IMG/VR virus record: IMGVR_UViG_3300017956_000015
Location: 1 to 55,270 of that record
Source of the DNA: a virus
Direction: 5' to 3' (one strand)
Length of the DNA: 55,270 nucleotides
Both the position numbers and the translations under genes were made by a program. Shown piece after piece: positions 49,227-55,270 of this stretch; positions within the stretch are counted from its first letter, which is position 1; each line of letters begins with the position of its first letter. The notes beneath the pieces were generated by a model. That model made no database searches, was not told where the DNA came from, and was given only the letters and a program-made list of their open reading frames with translations.

Positions 49227-50541
49227 TTGCTTCATAATAGATTTTAAAAATTCAGAGAGTAAAATAAACATAGACAAACTTTCTGGTGTTTTCCCACACG
49301 CAAGAGTTATACCATTCGTTGGAAGTTACTTGCAAATTGTGAGATCTGTCTTGAAGGAGTCACGCACACAACACACATGGATGTTGAGTTCAAAAATAGA
49401 TTACAGTAATTTTGATTTTGATTATATCCCAGAACAGCACCAGGCCTCACAACTGCACGTGTGGAACATCCAAGGGCAAAAAGAGGGAGACACTTTCCTT
49501 TTCCCACAAAATTTCTTGGACCAGGATGTAAAGTACCTGCGGGACTACAAGGATGTGAACTATCATTCATATGATGTTGAGTACGATTTTGATTTTTTAG
49601 ATATACAATACAATCTGCGTGATGTGATAGACAGCCTACCGAAACACAGTGTTCCTAACTGTGCCTACATAAAATATTTAGAATACCCTGATGCAAAAAC
49701 TATCTATCCTTCTTACTGGGATGATCTCAAGGTGTACATAGATGATACCACTTTTTACATACCCGGCAAGGCACTGGACAGCATCAAGACGCAGGTTTAT
49801 GACTATCCTCTGCTTTACACTTTGTCTGATAAAAAACAAAAGGATTGCTTTGACATCGCTTTCATTTCAAACGGAGAACCTTTTGAACAGCATAATTTTG
49901 ATAGGTTGCAGAAGCACATCAAAGAAAAGAATCTAAAAAATCAACTGCATTGGATACGTAATGTTGACGGCAGGACCAAGGCATACAAGAAAGCGGCTGA
50001 AACAGTGTCCACTGAATATTTCTATGCCGTGTTCGCAAAGAGCATGGTACGTGAAGATTTCTTGTTTGACTACACTGTTGACAGAGGACTGTCCAGGAGG
50101 CACAGGATATTCCACGCAAGATTGAATGAACTAGATCTTGAGTACGGAACTTTCAACATCAATCTTTACAGTAGGTCACTTTGCCTCGAGACACCAGATG
50201 ACAACATATTGGATTTCACTCTTTCTCAGCCTCACCAGGTGGTAGGAATTGTTGCAAGTGAATCTTTGTTGGCTCCTGATCCCTACACAGCGTGGAAGAA
50301 TGCGTTCAGAGAAGTGTCCAAACTAGTGTTGTGGCAGAGCAAACGACCAACTGTTGAGACACGTCATAGGCTGAATAGATGGCTTGCCACAGAGAACGAA
50401 TGGTTGGCCAAGGGTGCCCACGATGGCAAAAGTTTTACAGAAGAATGTGAGTTCGATGAAGAAAAAATTCTAAGGACTTATCTTTGGGATTTCTGTAGAG
50501 AAAGGTTTAAATCGTTGTACCCAACGGAAACTTTTTATTAA
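49216..50541 (+). CDS. Degenerate glycosyltransferase-like protein lacking the acidic motif
   Basis: A 441-residue protein starting at the ATG at 49216, which overlaps the aminotransferase by 11 bases. Its second half repeats the block order of the transferase encoded at 37345: W..(K/R).VDG, an Ala-rich helix, then EYFYAVFAKSM where the other has EFFISVDGDNI. So VDG at 250-252 is kept but the acidic DGD is replaced by A274-K275-S276. It may be inactive, use another mechanism, or serve as a binding subunit. The first 230 residues are rich in Asp and aromatic residues and unknown to me. The 3' end overlaps the convergent epimerase gene by 35 bases. Confidence 0.6.
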   Translation: MAFDCFIIDFKNSESKINIDKLSGVFPHARVIPFVGSYLQIVRSVLKESRTQHTWMLSSKIDYSNFDFDYIPEQHQASQLHVWNIQGQKEGDTFLFPQNFLDQDVKYLRDYKDVNYHSYDVEYDFDFLDIQYNLRDVIDSLPKHSVPNCAYIKYLEYPDAKTIYPSYWDDLKVYIDDTTFYIPGKALDSIKTQVYDYPLLYTLSDKKQKDCFDIAFISNGEPFEQHNFDRLQKHIKEKNLKNQLHWIRNVDGRTKAYKKAAETVSTEYFYAVFAKSMVREDFLFDYTVDRGLSRRHRIFHARLNELDLEYGTFNINLYSRSLCLETPDDNILDFTLSQPHQVVGIVASESLLAPDPYTAWKNAFREVSKLVLWQSKRPTVETRHRLNRWLATENEWLAKGAHDGKSFTEECEFDEEKILRTYLWDFCRERFKSLYPTETFY

Positions 50542-51508
50542 TATCTAGATTATCAAAGTAGAATTGTTGTTTTAGGAACCAATTGATGTAATTGGGTATT
50601 CCTTCCTCGATATCTATAGTTGGGTTGAAGTTCAGCATTGTTTTTGCCTTGTCGCTGTTTAGAGTATCTCTGTTTGGATAGAAGTCATCGTGAGGTTTAG
50701 TTATTATGTTTCCAGTTCCTAACTTGGACTTTATTATCTCGGCCGCCTCTAATATTTTCCTACCATTACCCCTTGTGCAGTTGAAAGTTTCGTTTATCAC
50801 TTCATTAGTTGCCGCCAACGAAAAATACTTTGCAACATCTAAAACATTGGAAAAATCCAACTTGTTGTCTGGTCCTTGCACGGTCATGTCACCGGTTGTC
50901 AAAGCACCTTTAAGCAGTTGACTTATCACACGAGTGATAGTATCCTTCTCTCCGTACAATGCGGATGGCCTCATTATAACATAATTTAGATCTTTTTCCC
51001 TGTGCCATATCTTGCACATTATTTCTCCCTGTCTCTTGTAAGATCCATAGAGTGTGTTGGGTTTTGGTACAACATTCTCGTCTGGTATCTGATTATTGAA
51101 TTCGCCATAAACCATACTGCTTGATGCGTACACTATCTTTTCTACCTTGTGTTTCACACACAGGTCAAGCACGTAGGCTGTTGCAGTTACCATGTTATTT
51201 GTTGCGTCTAACACGTTCCTTTTGACCATTCTTGCGTTAGGATATGTGGCCACGTGTATCACTCTGTCTGGTTTGAAGTCTTCGAATGTTTGTTCCATGA
51301 ACTGTAAATTTTCTATCTGCCCGATATACTCTTTGTCGGTCTGTGTGATTGCTTTACGTTGGACAAGCACAGGGTAGTATTCCCAATCAGGAAAGGTGTA
51401 GTATTGATGGAAACAGTCAACTATGCCAACTGTATGTCCTTCTGATTTCAGTTGTTGGCAGATGTGACTGCCTATAAATCCATATCCGCCTAATACTAAA
51501 ATTCTCAT
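50507..51508 (-). CDS. NAD-dependent epimerase/dehydratase (extended SDR)
   Basis: A 333-residue nucleotide-sugar-modifying SDR. MRILVLGGYGFIGSHI holds the NAD-binding GxxGxxG (G7, G10, G13); VYASSSMVYGE contains the catalytic Ser region, and Y154-x3-K158 the catalytic pair. Family members epimerise, dehydrate or reduce NDP-sugars. The start overlaps the PIG-L stop (ATGA), so the two are translated together. It ends in an overlap with the convergent gene from the other strand. The exact sugar cannot be told. Confidence 0.88.
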   Translation of the reverse strand: MRILVLGGYGFIGSHICQQLKSEGHTVGIVDCFHQYYTFPDWEYYPVLVQRKAITQTDKEYIGQIENLQFMEQTFEDFKPDRVIHVATYPNARMVKRNVLDATNNMVTATAYVLDLCVKHKVEKIVYASSSMVYGEFNNQIPDENVVPKPNTLYGSYKRQGEIMCKIWHREKDLNYVIMRPSALYGEKDTITRVISQLLKGALTTGDMTVQGPDNKLDFSNVLDVAKYFSLAATNEVINETFNCTRGNGRKILEAAEIIKSKLGTGNIITKPHDDFYPNRDTLNSDKAKTMLNFNPTIDIEEGIPNYINWFLKQQFYFDNLDINKKFPLGTTI

Positions 51509-52146
51509 AATGTTTTATTGTATACTAGATGAAAAGTTTCTGCAACCATATCTGGACCAATGAAACTACCCCTATATTTGTTGTAGTCGATGATTGTGTT
51601 TATTTGTGCGTCTGAGAAATAGGAATCATAGCATCGCAGTGCTTGTATTTTTTTATCTACATACTTTGTGATGTCCACATAGAGATTTGCCTGAAAGTTA
51701 TTGTAGTGCAGATTGTATGGTGGTTCATCCATACACCAGAACTGCTTGAAGTTTTTCCTTGCTATGCTTCTCGCCACATCATAACAGACACGGTGATCTT
51801 GATGGTGGTCCTCACGCCAGTGCGAGATCAAGATATCGTGATCTTTTGCAATTTCTTCAGCATACGATATGAGATTGTTGTTCAGCACCAAGTTGGGCCT
51901 GCCGTTATTGTGTAAAGGTGTGTCATAGATCTGCACGTCCATTTCTAATAGTGAAGCACTTGCATCTAGTTCTCTTTCAACTATGTGCTTTGACCTTTTG
52001 ATGTTATTTTCAGCGGACGGTTTAACCAATATCAGGTTAGTGACCATTCCCCCATGTGCTTTGATTTTGGACACTAGTCCTGCGCACCCCATCTCTAAAT
52101 CATCAGGATGTGCTGTGATAATTAGGAACTTCTTATCGTAAATCAT
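51505..52146 (-). CDS. PIG-L family N-deacetylase
   Basis: A 213-residue PIG-L/LmbE-type deacetylase. AHPDDLE (H13, D15, D16) and H115-Q-D117-H118 are the zinc-binding and catalytic motifs. Such enzymes remove acetyl groups from N-acetylglucosamine-type sugars. With the epimerase next to it and N-acetyltransferase-like genes in the islands, it fits amino-sugar remodelling. Its start overlaps the previous stop (ATGA). Family assignment is secure; the substrate is inferred. Confidence 0.9.
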   Translation of the reverse strand: MIYDKKFLIITAHPDDLEMGCAGLVSKIKAHGGMVTNLILVKPSAENNIKRSKHIVERELDASASLLEMDVQIYDTPLHNNGRPNLVLNNNLISYAEEIAKDHDILISHWREDHHQDHRVCYDVARSIARKNFKQFWCMDEPPYNLHYNNFQANLYVDITKYVDKKIQALRCYDSYFSDAQINTIIDYNKYRGSFIGPDMVAETFHLVYNKTL

Positions 52147-52487
52147 CTCTTAAATGTCTTTGCCATGAGCAGTGAAGTCTTTGATTCCATGTCTTTTTTC
52201 AATCTAGGAACGTCAAACTTCAACTCCACTGAGCTTATCTTGATATAATTGGTCTGTATGGTCTTCTTTAGAAATCGTGCTATTTGATCTTGCTTTTTTG
52301 TTTTTAATTCTTTTTGTATGTCGTAGTGTATAGTGACGTTATTTTTGAGGATGAGATTTATATACATCAGGTACTTGACCGGCATGTTCTGGAAGTGTAA
52401 ACCATCCAGTACCTCCGGCCATTCCTTGACGAAGTCCTTCGTCAACTGTACCCAACTGCTATTCTTTGGCGGTTGTTTCTTTGGCAT
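52143..52487 (-). CDS. Unrecognised basic protein
   Basis: A 114-residue protein. I chose the ATG at 52487 (MPKKQPPKNSSW), with AAGG upstream; a longer frame to 52568 would start in Arg-rich sequence that is only the shadow of the overlapping gene. The product is basic and helical in the middle (FVKEWPEVLDGLHFQNMPVKY), with no cysteine motif or membrane segment. The family is unknown to me. It overlaps the gene before it by 29 bases and the PIG-L gene by four. Confidence 0.62.
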   Translation of the reverse strand: MPKKQPPKNSSWVQLTKDFVKEWPEVLDGLHFQNMPVKYLMYINLILKNNVTIHYDIQKELKTKKQDQIARFLKKTIQTNYIKISSVELKFDVPRLKKDMESKTSLLMAKTFKR

Positions 52488-53028
52488 CTGCCTTCTTAGG
52501 TGTTGCCTTCTTCTTGGCCGCTTTAGGTTCCGTTGCTGGTGCGTCTGGGTCCTTCTGTGCCAGGTCATCCACCTTCACACCACGCTCCTTGGCTATCATC
52601 TCGTTCAACTTGTTCAACAGGATCTTTCCATCCTCTTTTGCACCATAAGTGACCATTATATCCTTGGTCTTGAACTTCTTGATGTAGTTGTCGTTGTGAA
52701 GCATCGCTAACATATTCGTCCCGTCTGGGAATGTCTGTCTGCTGGCGAAATCCGCGAACTCGTCCGCTTCCTGTCCGCCATCTGACTCGACAGCCTTCAT
52801 TAAAGAATTGTGGTATAAGTCTGGTAGGAACTTTGTACCAACTACTAGGCAGTTGTCCGCCTCACCTGGTACCGTCCTATACATTATAACAACCTTTGCC
52901 TTGGACTCGTCCGCTAACTCTCCAATGTGTTTGAAGTGTCTCTTTGGACCTGTCTGTGCGTCACCAGTCTGTCCTGTATTGTCACCCATCGGCATAGCCT
53001 GGTTGTTTACATTCATTAGTGTTGCCAT
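52459..53028 (-). CDS. Unrecognised protein with lysine/alanine-rich tail
   Basis: A 189-residue protein that I do not recognise. The middle (residues 30-150) looks folded, with KVVIMYRTVPGEADNCLVVGTKFLPDLYHN and a helical FADFASRQTFPDGTNMLAML. The last 25 residues are a Lys/Ala/Thr tail of the kind seen in nucleic-acid-binding proteins (PKAAKKKATPKK). AAGGA lies eight bases before the ATG. The preceding gene, one base away, has a similar Lys/Ala-rich stretch at its N-terminus, so the two may work together. Confidence 0.68.
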   Translation of the reverse strand: MATLMNVNNQAMPMGDNTGQTGDAQTGPKRHFKHIGELADESKAKVVIMYRTVPGEADNCLVVGTKFLPDLYHNSLMKAVESDGGQEADEFADFASRQTFPDGTNMLAMLHNDNYIKKFKTKDIMVTYGAKEDGKILLNKLNEMIAKERGVKVDDLAQKDPDAPATEPKAAKKKATPKKADAKETTAKE

Positions 53029-53029
53029 T

Positions 53030-53347
53030 TTATTTTCCTTCCGCAGTCGCTGGTGCTTCCGCTTTCTTGTCTCCGGCCTGTTCTTCCTGTGGTGCCACCT
53101 TGGCCAGGAAGGCCTGTAGTTTGTTGTATAAGAATCCTACACCTGCCATCTCGTTGGCCTTGAACGCACCCCTAGTGGATGCCACGTCAAGGATGGTAGA
53201 AAGATTCTTCAAGTCGCCTATCGACAATGCAGTAGGATCCGGTTGTGGAGCCTGTTGCCCTGCTGGTGCCTGTTGCGGTTGCGCCGCCGCGGTAGGTTTG
53301 GCAGTTGTCTTGGCAGTCTTCTTCAAGTTCTTTTTCTTGGTTGCCAT
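53030..53347 (-). CDS. Unrecognised lysine/alanine/glutamine-rich small protein
   Basis: A 105-residue protein: a basic, low-complexity N-terminal third (MATKKKNLKKTAKTTAKP, then Ala/Gln/Pro), a helical core (LKNLSTILDVASTRGAFKANEM near residues 45-70) and an acidic/Ala tail. I do not recognise it. It is the first gene after a promoter-like sequence with palindromes and has the best Shine-Dalgarno of the minus-strand block (AGGAGA at 53356-53361). It is separated by one base from the next gene. Confidence 0.68.
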   Translation of the reverse strand: MATKKKNLKKTAKTTAKPTAAAQPQQAPAGQQAPQPDPTALSIGDLKNLSTILDVASTRGAFKANEMAGVGFLYNKLQAFLAKVAPQEEQAGDKKAEAPATAEGK

Positions 53348-53362
53348 TTGTTATTTTCTCCT

Positions 53363-53376
53363 ATTAATCGATTAAT
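53363..53376. repeat. 14-bp perfect palindrome
   Basis: ATTAATCGATTAAT lies between the predicted transcription start and the ribosome-binding site of the gene at 53030-53347. It abuts the longer palindrome at 53376-53395, sharing one base. Its position suits an operator or dyad protein-binding site. Confidence 0.6.
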
Positions 53377-53395
53377 ATAATATACGTATATTATA
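53376..53395. repeat. 20-bp perfect palindrome overlapping a -10 element
   Basis: TATAATATACGTATATTATA is an exact inverted repeat without a spacer. On the minus strand its outer half supplies the TATAAT of a promoter, so a dimeric protein bound here would cover the -10 region. The gap contains no T-run expected of a terminator. Confidence 0.65.
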
Positions 53396-53419
53396 CTATA
53401 AATTAATTATGGTGTGCAA
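53390..53419 (-). promoter_or_regulatory. Sigma70-like promoter, TTGCAC-N18-TATAAT (minus strand)
   Basis: Reading the minus strand, TTGCAC (53419-53414) and TATAAT (53395-53390) are 18 bases apart. Transcription would begin near 53383, and the leader of about 36 bases contains the 14-bp palindrome and AGGAGA. It would drive the block 53347 down to 50507. The -35 sits just past the stop of the preceding gene. Confidence 0.6.
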
Positions 53420-53422
53420 CGG

Positions 53423-53689
53423 TTATTTTTGATAGTTCTGAGCAACACCACTAAGAGCAAAAAGTGTAAGGTCACCGGGTTGTTCGAAACCTAGTACAGT
53501 GACTGATCTTGATGTGTCATTTTGGAAAATTACATCTTTGGTTATAGAAAACCTGCCATGGCAGTTTTCATAAATCCATTTACGCATTTTTTCCACATCA
53601 GCCTCGTGTGCCTTTACCACAGTGTTCACAAAGTGTGGTGGTAATATATCAAGTTCTCTTTTGAAGAAATTATTTGGATTTATCTTCAT
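53423..53689 (-). CDS. Unrecognised small protein
   Basis: An 88-residue protein starting at the ATG that overlaps the previous stop (TGATG); an in-frame start four codons earlier is possible but lies inside the upstream gene. The sequence has a helical start (FFKRELDILPPHFVNTVVKAHEADVEKM) and a C-terminal beta portion (RSVTVLGFEQPGDLTLFAL). One cysteine, no membrane segment. The family is unknown to me. Confidence 0.62.
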   Translation of the reverse strand: MKINPNNFFKRELDILPPHFVNTVVKAHEADVEKMRKWIYENCHGRFSITKDVIFQNDTSRSVTVLGFEQPGDLTLFALSGVAQNYQK

Positions 53690-54048
53690 CAAGCACCCCA
53701 AACATCGTCATACATTGGTGGTTCTTGTTTGTCTGGTTTCATTGTGTGTCTTTTGCCATGAAACTGTTTAAATGTATAATATGATGCAAATATGATCGCC
53801 ACGTGACCTGTAAACAAACCTAACCATATTCCAGTTTGCATTGTTCCCCATATGTAAATGGTAAAAGCGGTAGACCAAACGAAACTCAAAGTCAATAGTA
53901 TTTGTAGTCGTACAGTTTTTGGCAACGCACGGAAATCATTTTTACTATCGTCAAACAGAATCGTTGCGGTATCGATTATCCAGTTTCTTAGGCATTTGAC
54001 TTTTTCAAGTTTACCCGAGTATGGGTTCGTGTTTGGAAAGAGCATCAT
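53689..54048 (-). CDS. Predicted inner-membrane protein with two membrane segments
   Basis: A 119-residue protein. I prefer the ATG at 54048 because it overlaps the stop of the 41-residue gene (ATGA) and has GGAG nine bases upstream; a start at 54063 is also open. Two hydrophobic segments, about residues 51-70 (LQILLTLSFVWSTAFTIYIW) and 74-95, are joined by a short loop (GTMQTGI). The C-terminus is hydrophilic and exposed (KRHTMKPDKQEPP). No known family; a membrane-remodelling or lysis-linked role is possible. Confidence 0.66.
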   Translation of the reverse strand: MMLFPNTNPYSGKLEKVKCLRNWIIDTATILFDDSKNDFRALPKTVRLQILLTLSFVWSTAFTIYIWGTMQTGIWLGLFTGHVAIIFASYYTFKQFHGKRHTMKPDKQEPPMYDDVWGA

Positions 54049-54170
54049 GTCAGATAACTCCATAGTGCTATGATCAATAAGCCAAAACTTAATATAGATA
54101 TGGAAACTTCATTCAAGAACCAGTCCTTAAATGTTTCCCATAATAAAGATATTAATTGTCTGTTAATCAT
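54045..54170 (-). CDS. 41-residue single-span membrane protein
   Basis: A short gene bridging two others: its ATG overlaps the metallopeptidase stop by eight bases and its TGA overlaps the next ATG. The product starts MINRQLISLLWETFKDW and has a hydrophobic segment VSISILSFGLLIIALWSYL at residues 22-40. It would be a single-pass membrane peptide. The tight overlaps at both ends support translation. Function unknown. Confidence 0.6.
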   Translation of the reverse strand: MINRQLISLLWETFKDWFLNEVSISILSFGLLIIALWSYLT

Positions 54171-55270
54171 TGTATTGCACTGTCATTCCGAAAGGAGCCT
54201 CTATGTCTCTTTCGTATGGATTGTTGATTAAGAATATAGTGTCGCAATAGTCCTCGTCACCCCAACTGTCAAATGGCCAACCATCTGTGAACATCACGAA
54301 CTTCTTGGGCTCTATGCCGTTGTCTTTCATATATTTCCAGTTGCATTCGAACTCTGTACCACCACCTGAACCAAGTTTGTAGTCTAACAACTCATCTGCG
54401 TTGTCGGGTGTAAACACCACCGGGTTGAATACTTCCGTGTCAAAACTCCAAAGATGTATCCTGAAATCCTTGTATTGGTCCATAATGTTTTTGACTTCTG
54501 TCAGGAACTCCTTACACTGTTCGTTGCTGATTGAACCACTGGCATCAAGTGCCAAGCATATGTCGATCATCTCGTCGTTGTTCTGCCCCGGCAGTATGGC
54601 AGAAGTGTGCCAACTCTTCCTGCTGGGTCTCATCCAAGTGTAGTCACTTTTAATAGTGCTCATTATCTGTTGTTGCAAGATCTCTCTCCAGTCCATCTTG
54701 GGCTCTGTAAGGTCCTTGACCAGTCTCTGTAAGGCACCTGGTAGGTTACTGGCACCTGTTGATTGTGCGGCACTCACCATTGCTTCTTTTACTTCATCTC
54801 TAATCTTCTTAAGTTCTTCTTTGGTGTACACAGGCTTGCCACTCTTGCCACCTTTTTTATCATCTCCTTTGCCATCACCTGCGCCTTCGTCCTTGCCCCA
54901 CTCCTGGTGGTCGTCCATCAGTTCACCAAGTTTCTCTAAAAACTTCTTGCCATTCTTCTTGGCCTGTTTGAACAAGTCATCGTAAATTCTCTCTGACGCC
55001 CAGTCCTTGTACTTGTCATCCTGGAAGCCTTTGTTCTCACCTTTTGCGCCTTTGGGCATCTCACCGATATTTGAATCTTTCAATATCTGGTTCACGGCAT
55101 AGTCCGCCGCTATGTTCCAAAGTTGTGGATCCCTGTCACCAATTCTTACAAGCATATGTTCGAACACGTTGTGAAGTACCTCGTGTCCAAACAAGAACTC
55201 TGCTTCTCTAGGGTTTAGGCTGTCTATGAATTTGGTGTTGTAGAAGAAGTGTCTACCATCTGTGCCCGCA
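54163..55270 (-). CDS. Metallopeptidase-like protein with C-terminal VWA domain (5' end cut by window edge)
   Basis: 368 codons are visible and the frame stays open through the right edge, so the start lies outside. The first part holds a zinc-protease signature HEVLH (encoded at 55171-55185) preceded by TKFIDSLNPREAEFLFG, as in the DUF2201-type metallopeptidase-like domain. A charged Gly/Lys linker follows, then a VWA-like domain with the MIDAS motif DASGSIS and a later MFTDGWPF. Bacterial relatives pair with MoxR-type AAA+ ATPases as chaperone-like complexes; such an ATPase gene may lie just beyond the edge. Its stop overlaps a 41-codon membrane-protein gene. Confidence 0.85.
   Translation of the reverse strand, partial: AGTDGRHFFYNTKFIDSLNPREAEFLFGHEVLHNVFEHMLVRIGDRDPQLWNIAADYAVNQILKDSNIGEMPKGAKGENKGFQDDKYKDWASERIYDDLFKQAKKNGKKFLEKLGELMDDHQEWGKDEGAGDGKGDDKKGGKSGKPVYTKEELKKIRDEVKEAMVSAAQSTGASNLPGALQRLVKDLTEPKMDWREILQQQIMSTIKSDYTWMRPSRKSWHTSAILPGQNNDEMIDICLALDASGSISNEQCKEFLTEVKNIMDQYKDFRIHLWSFDTEVFNPVVFTPDNADELLDYKLGSGGGTEFECNWKYMKDNGIEPKKFVMFTDGWPFDSWGDEDYCDTIFLINNPYERDIEAPFGMTVQYND

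Noticed and set aside
1-55270. CRISPR arrays, insertion sequences, integrase or attachment sites
   Set aside because: No regularly spaced repeats, transposase motifs or tyrosine/serine recombinase were found on either strand.

Overview
The window is a gene-dense fragment of a large tailed-phage genome of the marine T4-like myovirus type. The clearest evidence is a run of baseplate genes in T4 order: a gp5-like hub/spike, gp25-like wedge, gp6-like wedge and then a giant structural protein in the place of gp7. A perfect T4 late-promoter octamer (TATAAATA) precedes the gp6 homologue. The mixture of accessory enzymes (2OG-Fe(II) oxygenases, radical SAM proteins with an N-terminal 'twitch' region, glycosyltransferases, a carbamoyltransferase) is what is known from uncultured marine T4-like phages. 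The host cannot be fixed from the sequence. Arginine is written mostly AGG and isoleucine mostly ATA by eye. No tRNA gene, CRISPR array, insertion sequence, integrase or attachment site was seen, and no gene-free stretch exceeds 100 bases.

Layout. (1) 1-22077, plus strand: virion module: a small open-ended ORF, gp5-like spike with a C-terminal S74-type chaperone domain, gp25, gp6, a 4203-residue giant structural protein, and three further structural/fibre-like proteins. (2) 22081-32585, plus: accessory island 1, opened by a textbook sigma70-type promoter: two glycosyltransferases, two methyltransferases, a nitroreductase-like protein, a fatty acid desaturase, a GNAT-like protein, an SGNH-like hydrolase and five 2OG-Fe(II) oxygenase-like proteins, the last two a tandem duplicate. 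(3) 32581-35178, plus: return to virion genes; the first is a paralogue of the fibre-like gene at 19879. (4) 35192-50541, plus: accessory island 2, again opened by a sigma70-type promoter: three glycosyltransferases, five radical SAM genes in tandem, a second SGNH-like hydrolase, several very small genes, a GNAT-like protein, a NodU/CmcH-type carbamoyltransferase, a small lipoprotein, a DegT-type sugar aminotransferase and a degenerate glycosyltransferase relative. (5) 50507-55270, minus: a convergent block with an extended-SDR nucleotide-sugar epimerase, a PIG-L deacetylase, several unnamed conserved-looking proteins and, cut by the right edge, a metallopeptidase/VWA protein of the kind that works with MoxR-type AAA+ ATPases.

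How it fits together. Genes inside the islands overlap by ATGA, TGATG or TAATG, or lie a few bases apart with good Shine-Dalgarno sequences, so each island looks like one operon. The enzymes make sense as a set that builds and decorates an unusual glycan or lipid-linked surface structure: aminotransfer, epimerisation, deacetylation, N-acetylation, carbamoylation, methylation, hydroxylation and glycosyl transfer, with radical SAM chemistry in the middle. Whether the target is the host envelope or the virion is not shown by the sequence. The most unusual item is the block of five tandem, divergent radical SAM genes with their cysteine-rich auxiliary region at the N-terminus, accompanied by tiny ORFs (21, 34 and 55 codons).
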